Assembly: GCA_015143295.1 (NCBI GenBank)
Contig: CM026559.1
Span: 24,070,826-24,134,825, forward strand
DNA from: Tetracentron sinense
Taxonomy: Eukaryota > Streptophyta > Magnoliopsida > Trochodendrales > Trochodendraceae
DNA length: 64,000 bases
Direction of reading: 5' to 3'
Every line of letters begins with the position of its first letter. Within the stretch, counting starts at the first letter, position 1. Under the pieces are notes generated by a model, which saw only the letters and a program-made list of their open reading frames with translations, had not been told where the DNA came from and made no database searches. Below, in pieces: positions 1-12,122 of this stretch. A program made the translations under genes and the position numbers.

Positions 1-147
1 AAATTTTGAAAATATTTACACAAAACATATTTGGTAAACATGTTTCTGCTTTTTGTTTTTAAAAATTGGTAACAAAATTTTTAAAAGTCAAGGTAACAAA
101 GATTTCCTACTACCTCCATTTTTTAAAACAAAAATAGAAAACATGGA

Positions 148-1211
148 CCCACCATCAACACCACCACCCACAACAACCACCACACCACTACAATACTACC
201 ACCATCACCATCACCATCACCCACCTCCACCTCCACCGCCACCACCATCCTCCACCACCATAATACTACCACCATCCACCACCACCACCACTACTCACCA
301 CCCACCACCACCTCCACCGCCACCACCCACCACTACAATACAACCACCATCACCACCACCCACCTCCACCTCCACCACCCCCACCACACCACCACTACTC
401 ACCACCCACCACCATCTCCACCACCACCACCCACCACCGCCACAATACAACCACCACCACCACCATCCACCACCACACCACCACCACCACCACCACCACT
501 ACACCACCACCCACCACCAACACCACTACTCTCCACCCACCACCACAATACAACCACTACCACACCACCACCACCATCCACCACCATCACTACCACCATA
601 ATACTACCACCATCCACCACCACCACCACCACACCACCACTACTCACCACCACAATACAACCACTACCACACCACCACCACCATCCACCACCATCACTAC
701 CACCACCACCACCACCATAATACTACCACCATCCACCACCACCACCACACCACCACTACTCACCACCCACCATCACCTCCACCGCCACCACCACCACCAC
801 TCACCACCACAATACAACCACCACCACCACCCACCACCACAATACAACCATCACCACCATCCACCACCACACCACTACCATCACCACCACCACTACTACT
901 ACACCACCACCCACCTCCAACTCCACCTCCACCGCCACCCACCACCCACCACCACCATCCACCACCACCACCATAATACTACCACCATCCACCACCCCCA
1001 CTACTACTCACCACCCACCACCACCGCCACCACCACCACAATACAACCACCACCACCACCATCCACCACCACACCACCACCATCACCACCACTACACCAC
1101 CACTAATCACCACCCACCACCACAATACAACCACTACCACACCACCACCACCATTCACCACCATCACTACCATCACCACCTACCACCACACACCATCACC
1201 ACCACACTACA
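148..1211. repeat. CCA-rich imperfect trinucleotide/minisatellite array
   Basis: About 1.06 kb of nearly pure CCA/CAC/CCT units on the + strand, with interspersed CAATACAACCACC and CATAATACTACCACC variants that recur as higher-order units. It almost lacks G on the + strand. Open frames here give His/Pro/Thr or Gly/Val/Trp polymers and are artefacts of the repeat. The array resumes at 3643-3682 after the LTR at 1212-3642, so the LTR landed inside it. Confidence 0.95.
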
Positions 1212-3642
1212 TGTAACGACCCCAAAATCCTACAAGGCTAAAATAGGACTTTGGGATCTCCACATTACTTAAACCTGCTTAAAATCCATGACATGCAAGG
1301 CACACTAACACGAGTCTCCAAAAATGAGGATAGTAAAATTTTCGATATATCAACTGTAACCAACTAAATAGCACGAGTCTATAGTCAACAAATACAACTC
1401 ACTAAAATCAAAGAGTCTGATACACAACTATAAAAGTCTACTAAGCAACATCTACTCAAGTCTAATACAACTCTCTCAATCAAATGAAATAAAAACTAAG
1501 AGGTGTAGCCACCCAAGTCTCTGGCTCCCTCATCAGAAGGCTCACCTTCACCTCCTTCCTCTGCGTATGTTTCCTCAACCCACGGCTCCGCCGTGTACTC
1601 CTACTCTAAACCTGCCAAGACAAAGTCCGGCTAAGTACAAAGGTACTCAGTGTATATAAAATCCAACCAACAATAATAATATACCTGCACTTAGTCAGAA
1701 ACATATCCAATAACATAATAACATAATCAGAGTGCGGAAGAACGTGTGCGCATATACATCATATCATCACCTTGACTCGTGTACTTGTGAGAATCTTAGA
1801 CTTGGAAGACAATACACTTATGAGTTGCTTATGCTTATGAGACCACGTGCTTGTGAGATGCTTATGCTTATGCACTTATTCAGATCATACAATGACGTGA
1901 CATGCCGTTCTTGGCGGATACGGACCATGCCTATGAATCAAATGTAATTAACATGCCGTTCTTAGCGGATACGGACCATGCCATGCTTATGCTTATTCAG
2001 AATGTCATACGTATGCCATGCTCATGCTTGTGGTCCACATGTGTGACTTGTGAGGCTCTTATCTTAACATACACGTGCATATGTGCTTAAGTGTCGAAAT
2101 TAACATTCGAGTTGGTAATTGCTTAGATTCCGATCTTCCACCATGAAAACTCCACTATACTGTCCCATACCAAATAGTTAGAGAATTCCCGGTTTGAGAG
2201 ATGTTCCTCTAAGTTCTTACCTTCCTGACTATCAATTTCCATGCAAATAATTAGACATACTTAACAAACCATTCACATATACATATCTTATCATAATTCA
2301 TATCGCAATTCATAATCAATTTACCACCATTTCATAAGAGTATAATAGCATTTATCCTTTCAAGCATTTTCACAAACACCTCGTGTACACATAATATGAA
2401 TCCATTGTTTCTCTACCTTTTCATGCATTCATCAAATCATAATTCCATCCATACAATCCATTTATTCATCCACATCCACAAATTAATCCCATCCTCCATA
2501 CATTTCCCATCCTCCATACATTCTATCCACATTTAATCCACATTTCCAATCCACATATCCATCCATAATTAGCTTGCTTCTTAGAAAATTAGAGAAAATG
2601 CATCAAACATCTATTTCTACCATTCCTAGCATCTTAACATTCACAAAACCTTAAAATAAAGTTGATTAGGATAGTATATCGACCTTAGGAATCCTTCCCT
2701 TGGATTCAAAACGCTCCCGAGACGATTTGGAGAAGCTTTGAGGACGATCTCCAAGCTTTCCTCTCAATCTTCTACCAATCTCCTTCCTCTCCAAGCAACC
2801 CTCTCTCAAAACCCTAGGGTTTCTCCCCCTTTTTGCCAAATTAGGTTAGAACTAGGTGGAGTATTTTAATATTTCGAGTACGACCCCCTATTTATATCCT
2901 CAAGGCCTGAGAAGAAAAAGACCAAAAAGCCCATACTAAAATTCTGTAAAAATCACGAAAGACCGAGCGATCGGTGGTTATGACCGATCGATCGGTTCTC
3001 AACCGAGCGATCGGTGCTCTTGACCGGACGATCAGTCAAAAAAGCACTCTCTGAAAATTTTCCCCATACAAAATTCTGGACCAGTCGATAGATACCGATC
3101 GATCGGTTTTGGACCGATCGATCGCTACTTCTGACCGAGCGATCAGTTGCCTATAGATTTTTGACCCGCTTTACTGTTTTGGCTATAACTTTTGACTCGT
3201 TCGTCGGATTTTGACGATTCAACCTGCGTTGGATTCGTCTTTCGAAAACGAACATTTCTGGCATTTTAGAATTTCTAAATTCCACTTAATTAATAGACTA
3301 AATTGTCCCCAAAGTTGACTGATCTGCATTTTCATTAAATAAAACCCACCATTGACTTGGCTTAAACTCAAAATAAGGAAAAACATTAAACATGAACTTC
3401 GAAGAGGGTTCCAACACCTTTCTAATGGTTCAAGAATCACTCAATTCCAGTAAACGGTGCCAAAACTAGAGCTTCCTAAAGTTTAGGGTGTGATATGACA
3501 TCCCTCCGTTACAAGTTTGATTAAGCCTAATTCACACCACACCAAATAAATATATAATACAATAAACATCAAAACATCATAAGGACTATAATACCCCTAA
3601 TACAATGAAGTAAAAACATGAAAAAGATTTGGGGTCTCTACA
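1212..3642 (-). mobile_element. Solo LTR, minus strand, Tekay-like family
   Basis: Read on the minus strand it begins TGTAGAGACC and ends GGGTCGTTACA, the same ends as the LTRs at 14804, 27493 and 35100. It is flanked by a perfect 5-bp target duplication CTACA (1207-1211 and 3643-3647). No PBS or internal region is present, so it is a solo LTR left by LTR-LTR recombination. On the minus strand it has a palindrome cluster (3148-2961), then a TATA box (ATATAAATAG, near 2898-2889). A 31-bp unit is repeated at 1901 and 1952. The palindromes match those of the solo LTR at 14804. Confidence 0.9.
2961..3148. promoter_or_regulatory. Palindrome cluster ACCGATCGATCGGT in LTR
   Basis: Six or more exact or decayed copies of a 14-bp self-complementary motif (ACCGATCGATCGGT, also ACCGAGCGATCGGT), spaced roughly 20-60 bp. 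In LTR orientation it lies upstream of the TATA box near 2890. A role as a promoter element is inferred from position only. Confidence 0.6.
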
Positions 3643-4718
3643 CTACACCCACCGCCACCACTCACCAATACCACCACCATAAATTGAAATTATTTAATCA
3701 TATTTACCAAACGCGTTTCTTTTTTTTTCTTTTTTAAAAATAAGTATCAGTTAGTAATACCAAACATGTTTCCTACTTAAAAAAATTGAAAACAAAAAGT
3801 TTCCAATTTTTAAAAACAAAAAATAAAAACAGAAAAACGGAAGTGTATCCAAACGGCCCCTAAGTTATTAAACGGTTAGGATTAGAGCTTATGTGTCATT
3901 AGAAAAGATAAAATAAGCCAACTCAAATCCTGGCCTTTAGTGGTTGGTTATAAACGGTTGTGATTAGAGAGTAGATTTGGGAGTATATTTAAGAGTACCC
4001 ATAAACTGACTCAAATATTTTTCCTTCAAATAATTTGGATAAAATAGTTCCAAATGGAAAAAGTTCGCATATGCGAACTGTTTCACATATGTGTAAGGGT
4101 ATTTATAGAAGGATTTTTAAAACTTGGGTATTTGTGAAACAACCCAAACTTGAGGGGTAATCAAGGAAGCCCCCTTAAATGTTAGCATTTCTCACTTACA
4201 TTTTAGATCAACATAAAAAACTTGGAAAATAATTCAACTACCACTGGTTTCCATTTTGTAACGAAATGGTCCGTCATCATTAGTCCACACCCCAATTTTA
4301 AATACTTATCAACTATAGTTAAGATTCACTTAGCCTTAGGGTTAAGCAATCTAACCTTATTTTTTCAAAAAAAAAAAAAAAAAATCTTAAACTTCAATTT
4401 ATTTAAGCTTAAACAGGGTTAAAGGGTTCAACTTTAGTTGGGCATAAATCCGTCAATTTCATTAAGGGGAGAGTATTAAAAAGAGAATAACTATCAACAA
4501 GAGCTTCGGCTGAACAGTCAATCGGAACAACCTAAATTTTGCTTTTGGAAGGGGTATTTATGGAAATAATGTTATGTTAAAAACTACCCTTCTTTTGTGT
4601 GCATAATTACAAAATTACCACTTGGCAAGGCAAAAATTTGGGTTGCGCCGGTCGACTGTCTAACCCGAGCTCATGCTGATAGTTAATCTCTATTTAAAAA
4701 CAAAACAAAAATGTGGGG
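3643..4718. other. Intergenic, no gene seen
   Basis: The first 40 bases continue the CCA array. The rest is AT-rich with a poly-A tract near 4369-4383. From about 4435 it begins to resemble the region upstream of gene copy 2 (about 21195). No coding frame worth keeping. Confidence 0.7.
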
Positions 4719-5099
4719 GGAGTCAAATCCTCTACGGTGATAACCAGATTTGGCAAATCTGGTTATCACCCCTAGAGGTCGCCACATGTCTCCTTTGACA
4801 CCCCTTAACCGTGGGTTAAGGTTCACCCACCCCTAGGGTTCACCCAGCCATTTTTGGTTTTTTTTTTTTAATATTAATTCTTTTTTAAAAAATTTAAAAA
4901 CTGTTTAGAGTTTTTTAATATTAAAAAACAGTTTTATAATTTTAAAAAAAGAATTAATATTAAAAAAAAAAAAAAAAACCAAAAATGGGTGGGTGAACCT
5001 TACCCACAGTTAAGGGGTGTCAAAGGAGACACGTGTTGACCTCTAGGGGTGATAACCGGATTTGCCAAATCCGGTTATCACCGGAGATGATTTGGCTCC
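4719..5099. mobile_element. Mutator-like MITE with long TIRs
   Basis: A 381-bp element that is almost one inverted repeat: arms of about 170 bp starting GGAGTCAAATCCTCTACGG and ending in its near complement GATTTGGCTCC, around an AT-rich centre. Flanks AAATGTGGGG (4709-4718) and AATTGTGGGG (5100-5109) form a 10-bp target duplication with one mismatch, as expected for Mutator-type elements. The matching position in duplication copy 2 (about 21246) is an empty site. No transposase, so non-autonomous. Confidence 0.8.
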
Positions 5100-5373
5100 A
5101 ATTGTGGGGGGCATTAACTAGTAACTCCTACCAACTCTTCATTTTGTCTCATCTTCTAGAACTCTTTCTTTTCTGTCTTCCAGAAGCCTTGTACAAAAAT
5201 CAAAGAAAATTAATAATAAATCAGATATCCTTCCGAAAGTTCTCTCTCTCTGATTCTTAGCTCTTTAAATTCCCAGTTGTTTTCTCTTCAATCTACCAAA
5301 TATCGATTAAGCGACATTCCTCTTCTCTTCTCTTTCTTCTTATCCCTCCCTTTCTTCTTATTCTTATTCTGAG

Positions 5374-6162
5374 ATGGTTACAGAGTTACCTAAGCCAGAA
5401 TCCATGGCCGATCTACAAGATTTTGAAGAAGCAGAGGAGACCCTTTCTCTTTGCGATCTTCCACTTTATAATGACGGAGCTGATGGGGAAGATTATTCCG
5501 AGGAATTTCCACGATTATCATCATCTTCAGACAAGGAGTTCTTCGAGTTCTCTAGTGATTTTAGTAGGGAGATGTTTCCCGAAGAAGATATCATCTTCTG
5601 CGGAAAGCTCATCCCTTGCAAAGAAACTCTCTCCAATCAGAGTTATAAGCCTGCAACCAACAAAGATCAAACCCAAAGCTTTTCACGTAGGAAATCTGAG
5701 TCCTTTCAAGAATCGCAAAGCTCCCAGTTCATGAGCAACAGTGGTTCTTTGACCCAAAAGAATTTACAGAGATTTTCAAGTTCGAAAACATCTCCGGTGA
5801 CGGCAACGGTGAATGGTCGGGACCTGTCCGATAAACGGTTAAGAAAGTGCGATTCTTCGGCTCCGAGAGGATTGATTTCTGCGCCTGCTGCGAAGCCTCG
5901 ATGGCATCAATTTATGTTTGGGTTAGTGAAATTTTCACCGGAGATGGAACTGAAAGATATTAAGAAGAGGCAGAGTCGCCGGAATCCGGTGTCTATGTTC
6001 CCGGCGATGGGGGCGGAGGAAGAGGTAAGCGTTAGTAAGAGCAGAGGGAAGGGGTCTTGGGGATTGCTTCGGGCGTTGGGTTGCAAAGGCAATGTTAGGG
6101 CGTTTGTGAAGGCCTCATTCGGTTGCATGCCAGTCGCTTCTCTTTCATTTCACACGTGCTGA
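5374..6162 (+). CDS. Uncharacterised plant protein, duplicate copy 1 (262 aa)
   Basis: Intronless reading frame of 262 residues, from an ATG after a pyrimidine-rich leader to TGA. I do not recognise a named family. Visible features: an acidic N-terminus (DFEEAEETLSLCDLP at about 15-29); a block EEDIIFCGKLIPCK at 71-84; a Ser-rich basic middle; and a conserved-looking C-terminal half with KPRWHQFMFG from about 175, EMELKDIKKRQSRR, and GSWGLLRALGCKGN from about 227. No signal peptide or membrane segment is evident. Copy 2 at 21516 is nearly identical in the coding region while the flanks have diverged more, which suggests selection on both copies. Copy 1 has 15 residues (107-121) that copy 2 lacks. 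The general layout (acidic front, Ser-rich linker, basic conserved tail) resembles several plant regulatory or adaptor proteins, but no function is claimed. Confidence 0.8.
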   Translation: MVTELPKPESMADLQDFEEAEETLSLCDLPLYNDGADGEDYSEEFPRLSSSSDKEFFEFSSDFSREMFPEEDIIFCGKLIPCKETLSNQSYKPATNKDQTQSFSRRKSESFQESQSSQFMSNSGSLTQKNLQRFSSSKTSPVTATVNGRDLSDKRLRKCDSSAPRGLISAPAAKPRWHQFMFGLVKFSPEMELKDIKKRQSRRNPVSMFPAMGAEEEVSVSKSRGKGSWGLLRALGCKGNVRAFVKASFGCMPVASLSFHTC

Positions 6163-7620
6163 GATGATCTACCCACTCAACCTGCACGTGTATCTATAGA
6201 GCTCATTGTTCACATTAATTAGTTATAATTAATTTCATTTTTTTTTGTAACCAAAAAAAAACAAAAAATTTAATTTCATTATTAATTTTTGGTTCACATC
6301 ATTAAATGTGTTCCATAATCACATTTTGTAGTTTATAAAGAGGTTTGACTGAATGCACGGTCACGGTCAGCTAATCACTTTTCTATTTAAATGCTAGAAC
6401 CAGTATGTAATAGTGAGGTGAGAGTTTTGTAAGCTACTGATTTTTTTTCCAAATTTTGTAATATTTACTCTGAAGCGTAATTGGCATTAGACAAGTTCCT
6501 ATTTTGTTGTTTAAAATGGTTAAGGTTGATTCTCGAGGTTTAAATATGTGAGGGTGTAATTCCTTTTTTTTATTTTTAATGTCTGGTACGGATCCGCCTA
6601 ACCCTAGCTTTCCTAGGTCCAAAAAAAAAAATAGTGTTTTGTAAGCTCAATTCTCGTAACTATTAGCCCTCTAACAGATTTACATATGGTGTCTAAATAA
6701 AATAAAATAAAAATCTATTCAAGAACTATAGGTTTGAATTTTCGTTTAGGTTTCTTACTTAAGATTTACTGGTCAAAGGTTTGGCTTTGGAATCAGCCTT
6801 TTAAAATACTTTTTGGTATTCCACAATCCATAAATTGACTGAGTAGCACTTAGGTTAAGGCTGAGACCACCGAGATCATGTTCTAAGAGCATGAGATTTC
6901 AAGTGGGCCTACCATGTGAAATGAGACCCACCTGAAATCCAATGCTCTTAGAGCATGGTCTCGGTTGGCTCAGCCGTAATGGGGTCTCAGTAGCAAAGTC
7001 CTTTATAAATCAGAATCTTTTGTAAAGGTCCCTATTAAAGATTGCCTAAAACTTGTGATACAAGAAATGATTTTCCCCCTTGTTACTAATACCAAAATGG
7101 CTACATGGTTTGAAGATGTACTGATTATTGTTTTATTTTATTTTTTGCTTCCAAGGGTAGATACCGAATTCGGATATCATTTACTTATGGTTAGTGGTAA
7201 GATACTAACCCATTAACTAGGTTGTGCATAAAAAAAAAACAAAAAAAATTTAATTATTTAATTAACTATTTATGTTAAGCTGCTTATAGGATAGTATTAG
7301 GAGAATATTATTTTAACATTTATTGTCTTATTGGGACAATCATTGATTGTTACCTTTCAAGTGGGCGTTGTGATTTTTCCTTCTTTTTTTTTTTTTTCAC
7401 AACAGGTAAGTGTGCAACATGGCACACAACGTTTTGCACACACCAAACGGATTCCACGTAGTTAATAAGTTTTTGGTGCGACCCACATCTAGAATAGTTC
7501 GACTATTTTCACAAAATTTTTTATGGGACAGAAGCGTTTGACTATTTCCAAAATTATAACCATGACTATGACTACTATTTTTTTTAGAATCAAAACTCTA
7601 ACCAGATTTTCTACAGACAC
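6163..7620. other. 3' flank of gene copy 1, no further gene
   Basis: AT-rich non-coding sequence alignable with 22260-23190 and 23650-23897. It contains the MITE at 6859-6976. No defensible coding frame. Confidence 0.7.
6859..6976. mobile_element. Tourist-like MITE, 118 bp
   Basis: Inverted repeat with ends GGCTGAGACC and GGTTGGCTCAGCC, arms of about 50 bp. It is flanked by TAA (6856-6858 and 6977-6979), a 3-bp target duplication typical of PIF/Harbinger MITEs. The paralogous site near 22715 lacks it, so it inserted after the segmental duplication. Confidence 0.65.
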
Positions 7621-7623
7621 CCT

Positions 7624-7857
7624 GCCTCTTGCGCCAGTGGTAGGTATGGCCTCTTTGTTGAGAAAGGTCTTGAATCCAATTCCCCCTGGCTGATGAGTTT
7701 GCAAGAGTTCTAATCCTCAAGTTAACCACTAACCATACTATGGTAGATAAATAATATATATATATATAAAAAAAAGATTTCTAGAGATATCCTTATAATT
7801 TAGATGAGATTCTCTCTAAATTTATTGTTTCATAGATGTGTGTATTTAGATTACCTC
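7624..7857 (+). repeat. tRNA-derived SINE-like repeat, copy 1 (split)
   Basis: The head GCCTCTTGCGCCAGTGGTAGG resembles a pol III A box. CTTGAATCCAATTCCCCC about 40 bp on resembles a B box. The body ends ATTTAGATTACCTC. The tail (CTTGAACCAAAATATAT) continues at 11268 after the LTR insertion. Close copies lie at 12123-12354 and 23898-24135. Confidence 0.6.
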
Positions 7858-8768
7858 TGTAAGCACCCAATTTTTACATCCTGCTCACCTAAACCCTAGA
7901 CCAAAACCTATGTCTAACTCTAGCCTAGCCCTAGCTTAAGCCCTAGGCAGAGTCCCATGGGCTCAAGGCCCATTTCAAGTCCAAAACTAAAATAAATAAA
8001 AAATGGTTAAAACCTTGTTTGGGCCCAAGCATGGGTCCACTAAGCCCAATTTCAGTAGGACCTATACTACCCCTTTTTAAAATTCAAATTTTGGAGCTAA
8101 TTCTCAAAATGGCAAAACCATTTTTGCCTTCCCCACATGTGTGGTGGTTTAGCCCAAAAAGGGAAACAAAACAAAAGTGTAAAATTCAAAATAAAAAAAA
8201 ATAATAACAACAAAAAAACAAGCCCATGATTTTTTAGTAGGGGGGGTGAGACCCACCCTAAATTAAATAAAAGATCACAAAAAAAAGACAAAAACAAAAA
8301 GACCAAAAAAGAAAGAAAGAATGGATTTTTGTTTTTAGGGTGTTGGCCCATGTGTAAGAAAGATAAGCCCAAAAGGGTAAAAATAACAATAATAAAATAA
8401 ATTTACTAAAAGTAAAAAAAAAGAGGAAAAAATAATGACAAAAAAAAAAGGGTGTTGGTGCCAACTCAATGTGGCAAAGCCACACGAGTTGGCCCATGAG
8501 TCCAAGGGCTAAGGCCCAAACCGTAGGGGTAATGATATATATTTAAAATGGGTACTGTTCATCGTCCCTGTCAAAGGGACGACAGAACAGACCACATGGC
8601 CTGGCTGCCCCTGCGTTCTCCTGCCCCTCCAGCTTTGGTCCCCCACGCCCTCCATCCTTATCCTCTCCACGTCGACTTCCTTCCCCCTCTATTTAAACCA
8701 CCATAGCAGCAACGGTTAAGGGGGTTTTTTTTAAAAAAAAAATTACAGTAGCTTCGGCCTAAGCCACT

Positions 8769-8769
8769 C

Positions 8770-8800
<31 letters not shown>
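8769..8800 (+). repeat. (CT)n microsatellite
   Basis: About 16 CT units, one of several pyrimidine tracts downstream of the LTR TATA-like box. Confidence 0.95.
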
Positions 8801-8805
<5 letters not shown>

Positions 8806-10637
8806 ATTTCTCTACAGTTCACACCCCACTCTAGTCTCTAATAACCCTCATCCTCAAGCTCAAAGAAAAAGCAAGACCACCATCTCCAATCCACACCAAT
8901 GGCCGCACACCAGTTGCAGTAGCGACGCAGCTCCACCATCCTCCATAGCAACTCCCCAAAATCACCCCCAAATAACCTTTGTTCAAACCTGCTATAATCA
9001 TCCAAAGCAACCACCATTCACCCCTATTCCCATCCTTAAAACAGCCGTTGTTCGAGCCCATTGCAGTCCTCAAAACAGCCACAACCCTCGGACCACCGCG
9101 CAGCCACCTCCATTGTTTTCACCACCGTAGTGGCCACACAGGGTATACATACACCTCCCCTATTTTTTATTCTCTATCATTGCCATTGTAAGGGACCCCT
9201 GGTCCCATTCCAGGGGTCCCATTCCAGCGGTCCCATTTTGCCATTATTTTTATTTTTTTATTTTATTTTGGGCAGTTCCAAACCGTTTGGCAAGGGGGTC
9301 TCCCTTTGATGCGTGGCCACGGACACCACCACCCCACACCATGGCGGTCACTCCCGGAGGTCGGGGGGGGTCCTCAATCCATGAGAAACCCCCCTAAACT
9401 CCCATTGCTCAACCCAATCAGCCACCAAAGTTTTTTTTCAAAAATATTTTCAAAAAAATCGTTTTCAGGCAGCCACCTTTAACCACGGTTTAACCCAGGT
9501 TAGACCCGGCCTTGGTCAAAACCGAGGCCATGGTTAGACTCCCCACATACCCGGCTACGCCTCTGTGCAATTTTGGCTCCTAACTCGGCCGTTAACCATA
9601 GTTAAATCGACCCCAAAGTGGGGTCGACAATGTGAAAATCTGTGCAACGGGACAACTTTGGGCCTCTGTGAGGCCCACATACGGCCTCCCCTTGGGCTCA
9701 AAAAGGGCCCAAATTATTCCCCTCATAGCAGGCTTCGCAACCATGGTCTCGGATCCCCCGGGGGTTGAGCCAATCAGCGGCAAAATTGCCACAAAGTTTG
9801 AAAACAAATCTGTTTTTGATGGAAATCGTCATTTTATGTGGTGTTTTTCGAGGCAACTTTGGGCCACTGTGGGGCCCACATACGGCATCCCCTTGGGACC
9901 CTCAATGGCCCAAATTGTTTCCCACATATCAGGCTACCCACTGGTGGTCTCGGATTCCCGCGATTCCCCAGTTAACCATAGTTAAATTCATGTTAACTAT
10001 GGTTAAAAATTTGATGAACATTTAGAGTTTTTTTGCAATTTCGGATATTTGTGGAGGCCCAGACCGGGTAGGAGGCCAGTCTAGGCCCTGCCATGGATCT
10101 TAGACCCACTTTTGCTTCAGTCGGCCCCTTAACCATGATTAAACTCACCCGTGGTTAACATTTAACCATGGTTAAGCGGCTCATGACCTAGCAAAAATTC
10201 TGGAAAAATCATCAAAAAATCAAAAATATTACATGGAATCCATAAATCTCTTCAATTGCATTTTTTACTGTGGTTAAGACACTTAATCAGAGTCAACCCC
10301 ATTTTTTACCCTTAACCATGGTCAAAAAATCTTTAACCGGAAAAAATCTGAAAAAATACTCAAAAAATCCAAAATATTAGGAGAAACCCAAAAATGGTCT
10401 CTTTTGACCATTTAACCATGGGTAAGACCCTTAACCATGGTGAGCTCCCCTCCTTAACCGCGGTTAAGCACCTTTGACCGCTGGGAAAAATCTGAGAAAA
10501 TCCCAAAAAAATCAGAAATATTCAAAAAGACCAAAAAATCTGATATTGGACTTTTTTTAACCATGGTTAGCACCCCTGACCAGGGTTAATCACCTTTCTT
10601 AACCCTGGTTAGCAACCCTAACCCTCGGTTAAGACAC

Positions 10638-10800
10638 CTTGGGCCTACCGGGCCTCACCCTTGGCCTACCGGGCCTAATCTCGGCCTACCGAGCTAAGCC
10701 CAAGCCTACCGGGCCCAAACTAGCCTACCGGGCTTCACCCTCAGCCTACCGGGCCCAACCCTACTCTATCGGACTTACCTTAGGTCTACCGGGCCCAATA
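10638..10800 (+). repeat. GGCCTACCGGGCC tandem array in LTR
   Basis: Seven or so imperfect units of about 20-24 bp built on CCTACCGGGCCTAA. Related arrays occur in the other copies of this LTR family near 12880-13140 (minus orientation), 26395-26680, 38515-38810 and 56420-56640. Confidence 0.85.
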
Positions 10801-11282
10801 CCAAGCACTTGACCAACCCAGTCAATCACTCCTAGCCTCCTGGCTAGACCATAAGCCAACCTTAGTGCACACACGCACACACCCTTAGCCTCGGCACGGG
10901 CTCATGTGTCAGAACTACGCTCGATCTGATCTTACCCCTATTGAGTACGTAGGCAGCCCAACTCGGGTTCGACCCTTGTCTAGGATTTTCTCCTTCTTAG
11001 ATTAGCATTATCTTAAATACTTAAGGCATTTGATTAAATCTGAGATTAATTTGGCTTAACCCTAGCAAGTAGGGAACCACTGAAAGTGGAAGTGCCGGGG
11101 TGCTTAACCTCTTCCCCGGACTTAACCGAACTTCTTACCCTGATCTCTGATCACAGACCAAGACCTTATCCAAATCCCGGGGACTTATCCCTTCCGAATG
11201 AATAGGTGGCGACACTATACTACCCCGTGAGATGCAAACCAGGGTTTCACCAAAACCCGCGCTCACAACCTCTTGAACCAAA

Positions 11283-11305
11283 ATATATATATATATATAT
11301 ATATA
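11283..11305. repeat. (AT)n microsatellite
   Basis: Eleven or more AT units forming the 3' tail of the SINE-like copy that the LTR split. Confidence 0.9.
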
Positions 11306-12122
11306 GTCAGTTTAGGAATACTCCTTAATCGTACTCCCTATTTTACACCCCATCTAAATCACTCATTTAAGAAAATCATTGGTCTTAAAAATGCATAGGT
11401 GGCATTCGTGTGGAAATAGTTAATTCCCAAATTAAACTTCATTTAAAATTAAAAACGTAATTTTTTTTAACTCTTTCCCTATTTACTCTCTCTCTCTCTC
11501 TCTCTCAACCAAACAAATACATTCTCATCTCATCCCCGTTCTCTCTCTTTAAAAAAACACATAGATTTCTCATCTCTTTCTCATTCTTCGTCTCTCTCTT
11601 AAAAAAACACAGAGTTGCTTTATTGTAGTCATGGAATTTTTTGGAGGAGCTCCATAGTAAGCAGATGTTGGCCAATACAAGTCCAACAGTGTATCTTGTA
11701 CCTAAGAGGCTAATGTTGGATTTAATTTGATTTTAAAATAATAAATTGAAAGATTTTATTATTATTAATTTTGTTTTTAACATGTCTTATTAAACATGCT
11801 AGTGTGTGTCTTAATGTATTTGGATATTGGTCCTTTCAATACATGTGGATCATTGGATCAATTTTGGTATTGGAAACCAATGGCTATGATTAAAGGACAT
11901 GGACCTATCACTCATGTGTAATTATGGAGAATTGTCTTGAGACTCTCTATTGCCTAACAATTTTGAGGTGTTTAGATTCTCTGAATTTCAACACCTTAAA
12001 AGGTTCATGCATGTGTTCATGGGATGATTCTCTTAACCTTATACCATCATGCATCTAGTCATAATAGGTTTTAATGCCTTAACGAATGACTATTGAATTC
12101 TTTGAGTAAAATGCTCATCTCA
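11306..12122. other. Intergenic, no gene seen
   Basis: AT-rich sequence with a short CT tract near 11490-11507 and two short repeats of CTCTTTAAAAAAACACA. No coding frame. Confidence 0.7.

Larger units (their letters stand above)
4435..7857 (+). repeat. Segmental duplication, copy 1
   Basis: This block is collinear with about 21195-24135: upstream sequence and leader, the whole gene, about 1.2 kb of 3' flank and a SINE-like repeat. Copy 1 alone has the MITEs at 4719-5099 and 6859-6976 and the LTR at 7858. Copy 2 alone has the insert at about 23192-23647. Outer limits are approximate because they were judged by eye. Confidence 0.85.
7858..11267 (+). mobile_element. Solo LTR, long-LTR family (TGTAAGCACCC..GCTCACA), copy A
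   Basis: 3.4 kb with LTR termini TGTAAGCACCC and GCGCTCACA and a perfect 5-bp target duplication ACCTC (7853-7857, 11268-11272). It interrupts the SINE-like repeat. Features: a TATA-like CTATTTAAACC (8689-8699), a CT tract (8769-8800), many TTAACCATGGTTAA palindromes (9590-10620), an array of GGCCTACCGGGCC-type units (about 10638-10800) and GGTGGCGACAC near the 3' end. No internal coding region. The family resembles the long LTRs of Tat/Ogre-type gypsy elements, but that is only an inference. Confidence 0.85.

Noticed and set aside
53..601. 182-residue His/Pro/Thr-rich open frame, and Gly/Val/Trp frames on the other strand up to 1179
   Set aside because: Produced by the CCA array, with no non-repetitive domain or conserved start.
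4369..4383. Poly-A tract as the end of a retroposed gene
   Set aside because: No cDNA-like sequence upstream and no target duplication found.
5423..5734. Overlapping frame inside gene copy 1 (also 21565-21849)
   Set aside because: Out-of-frame shadow of the main gene. It ends differently in the two copies.
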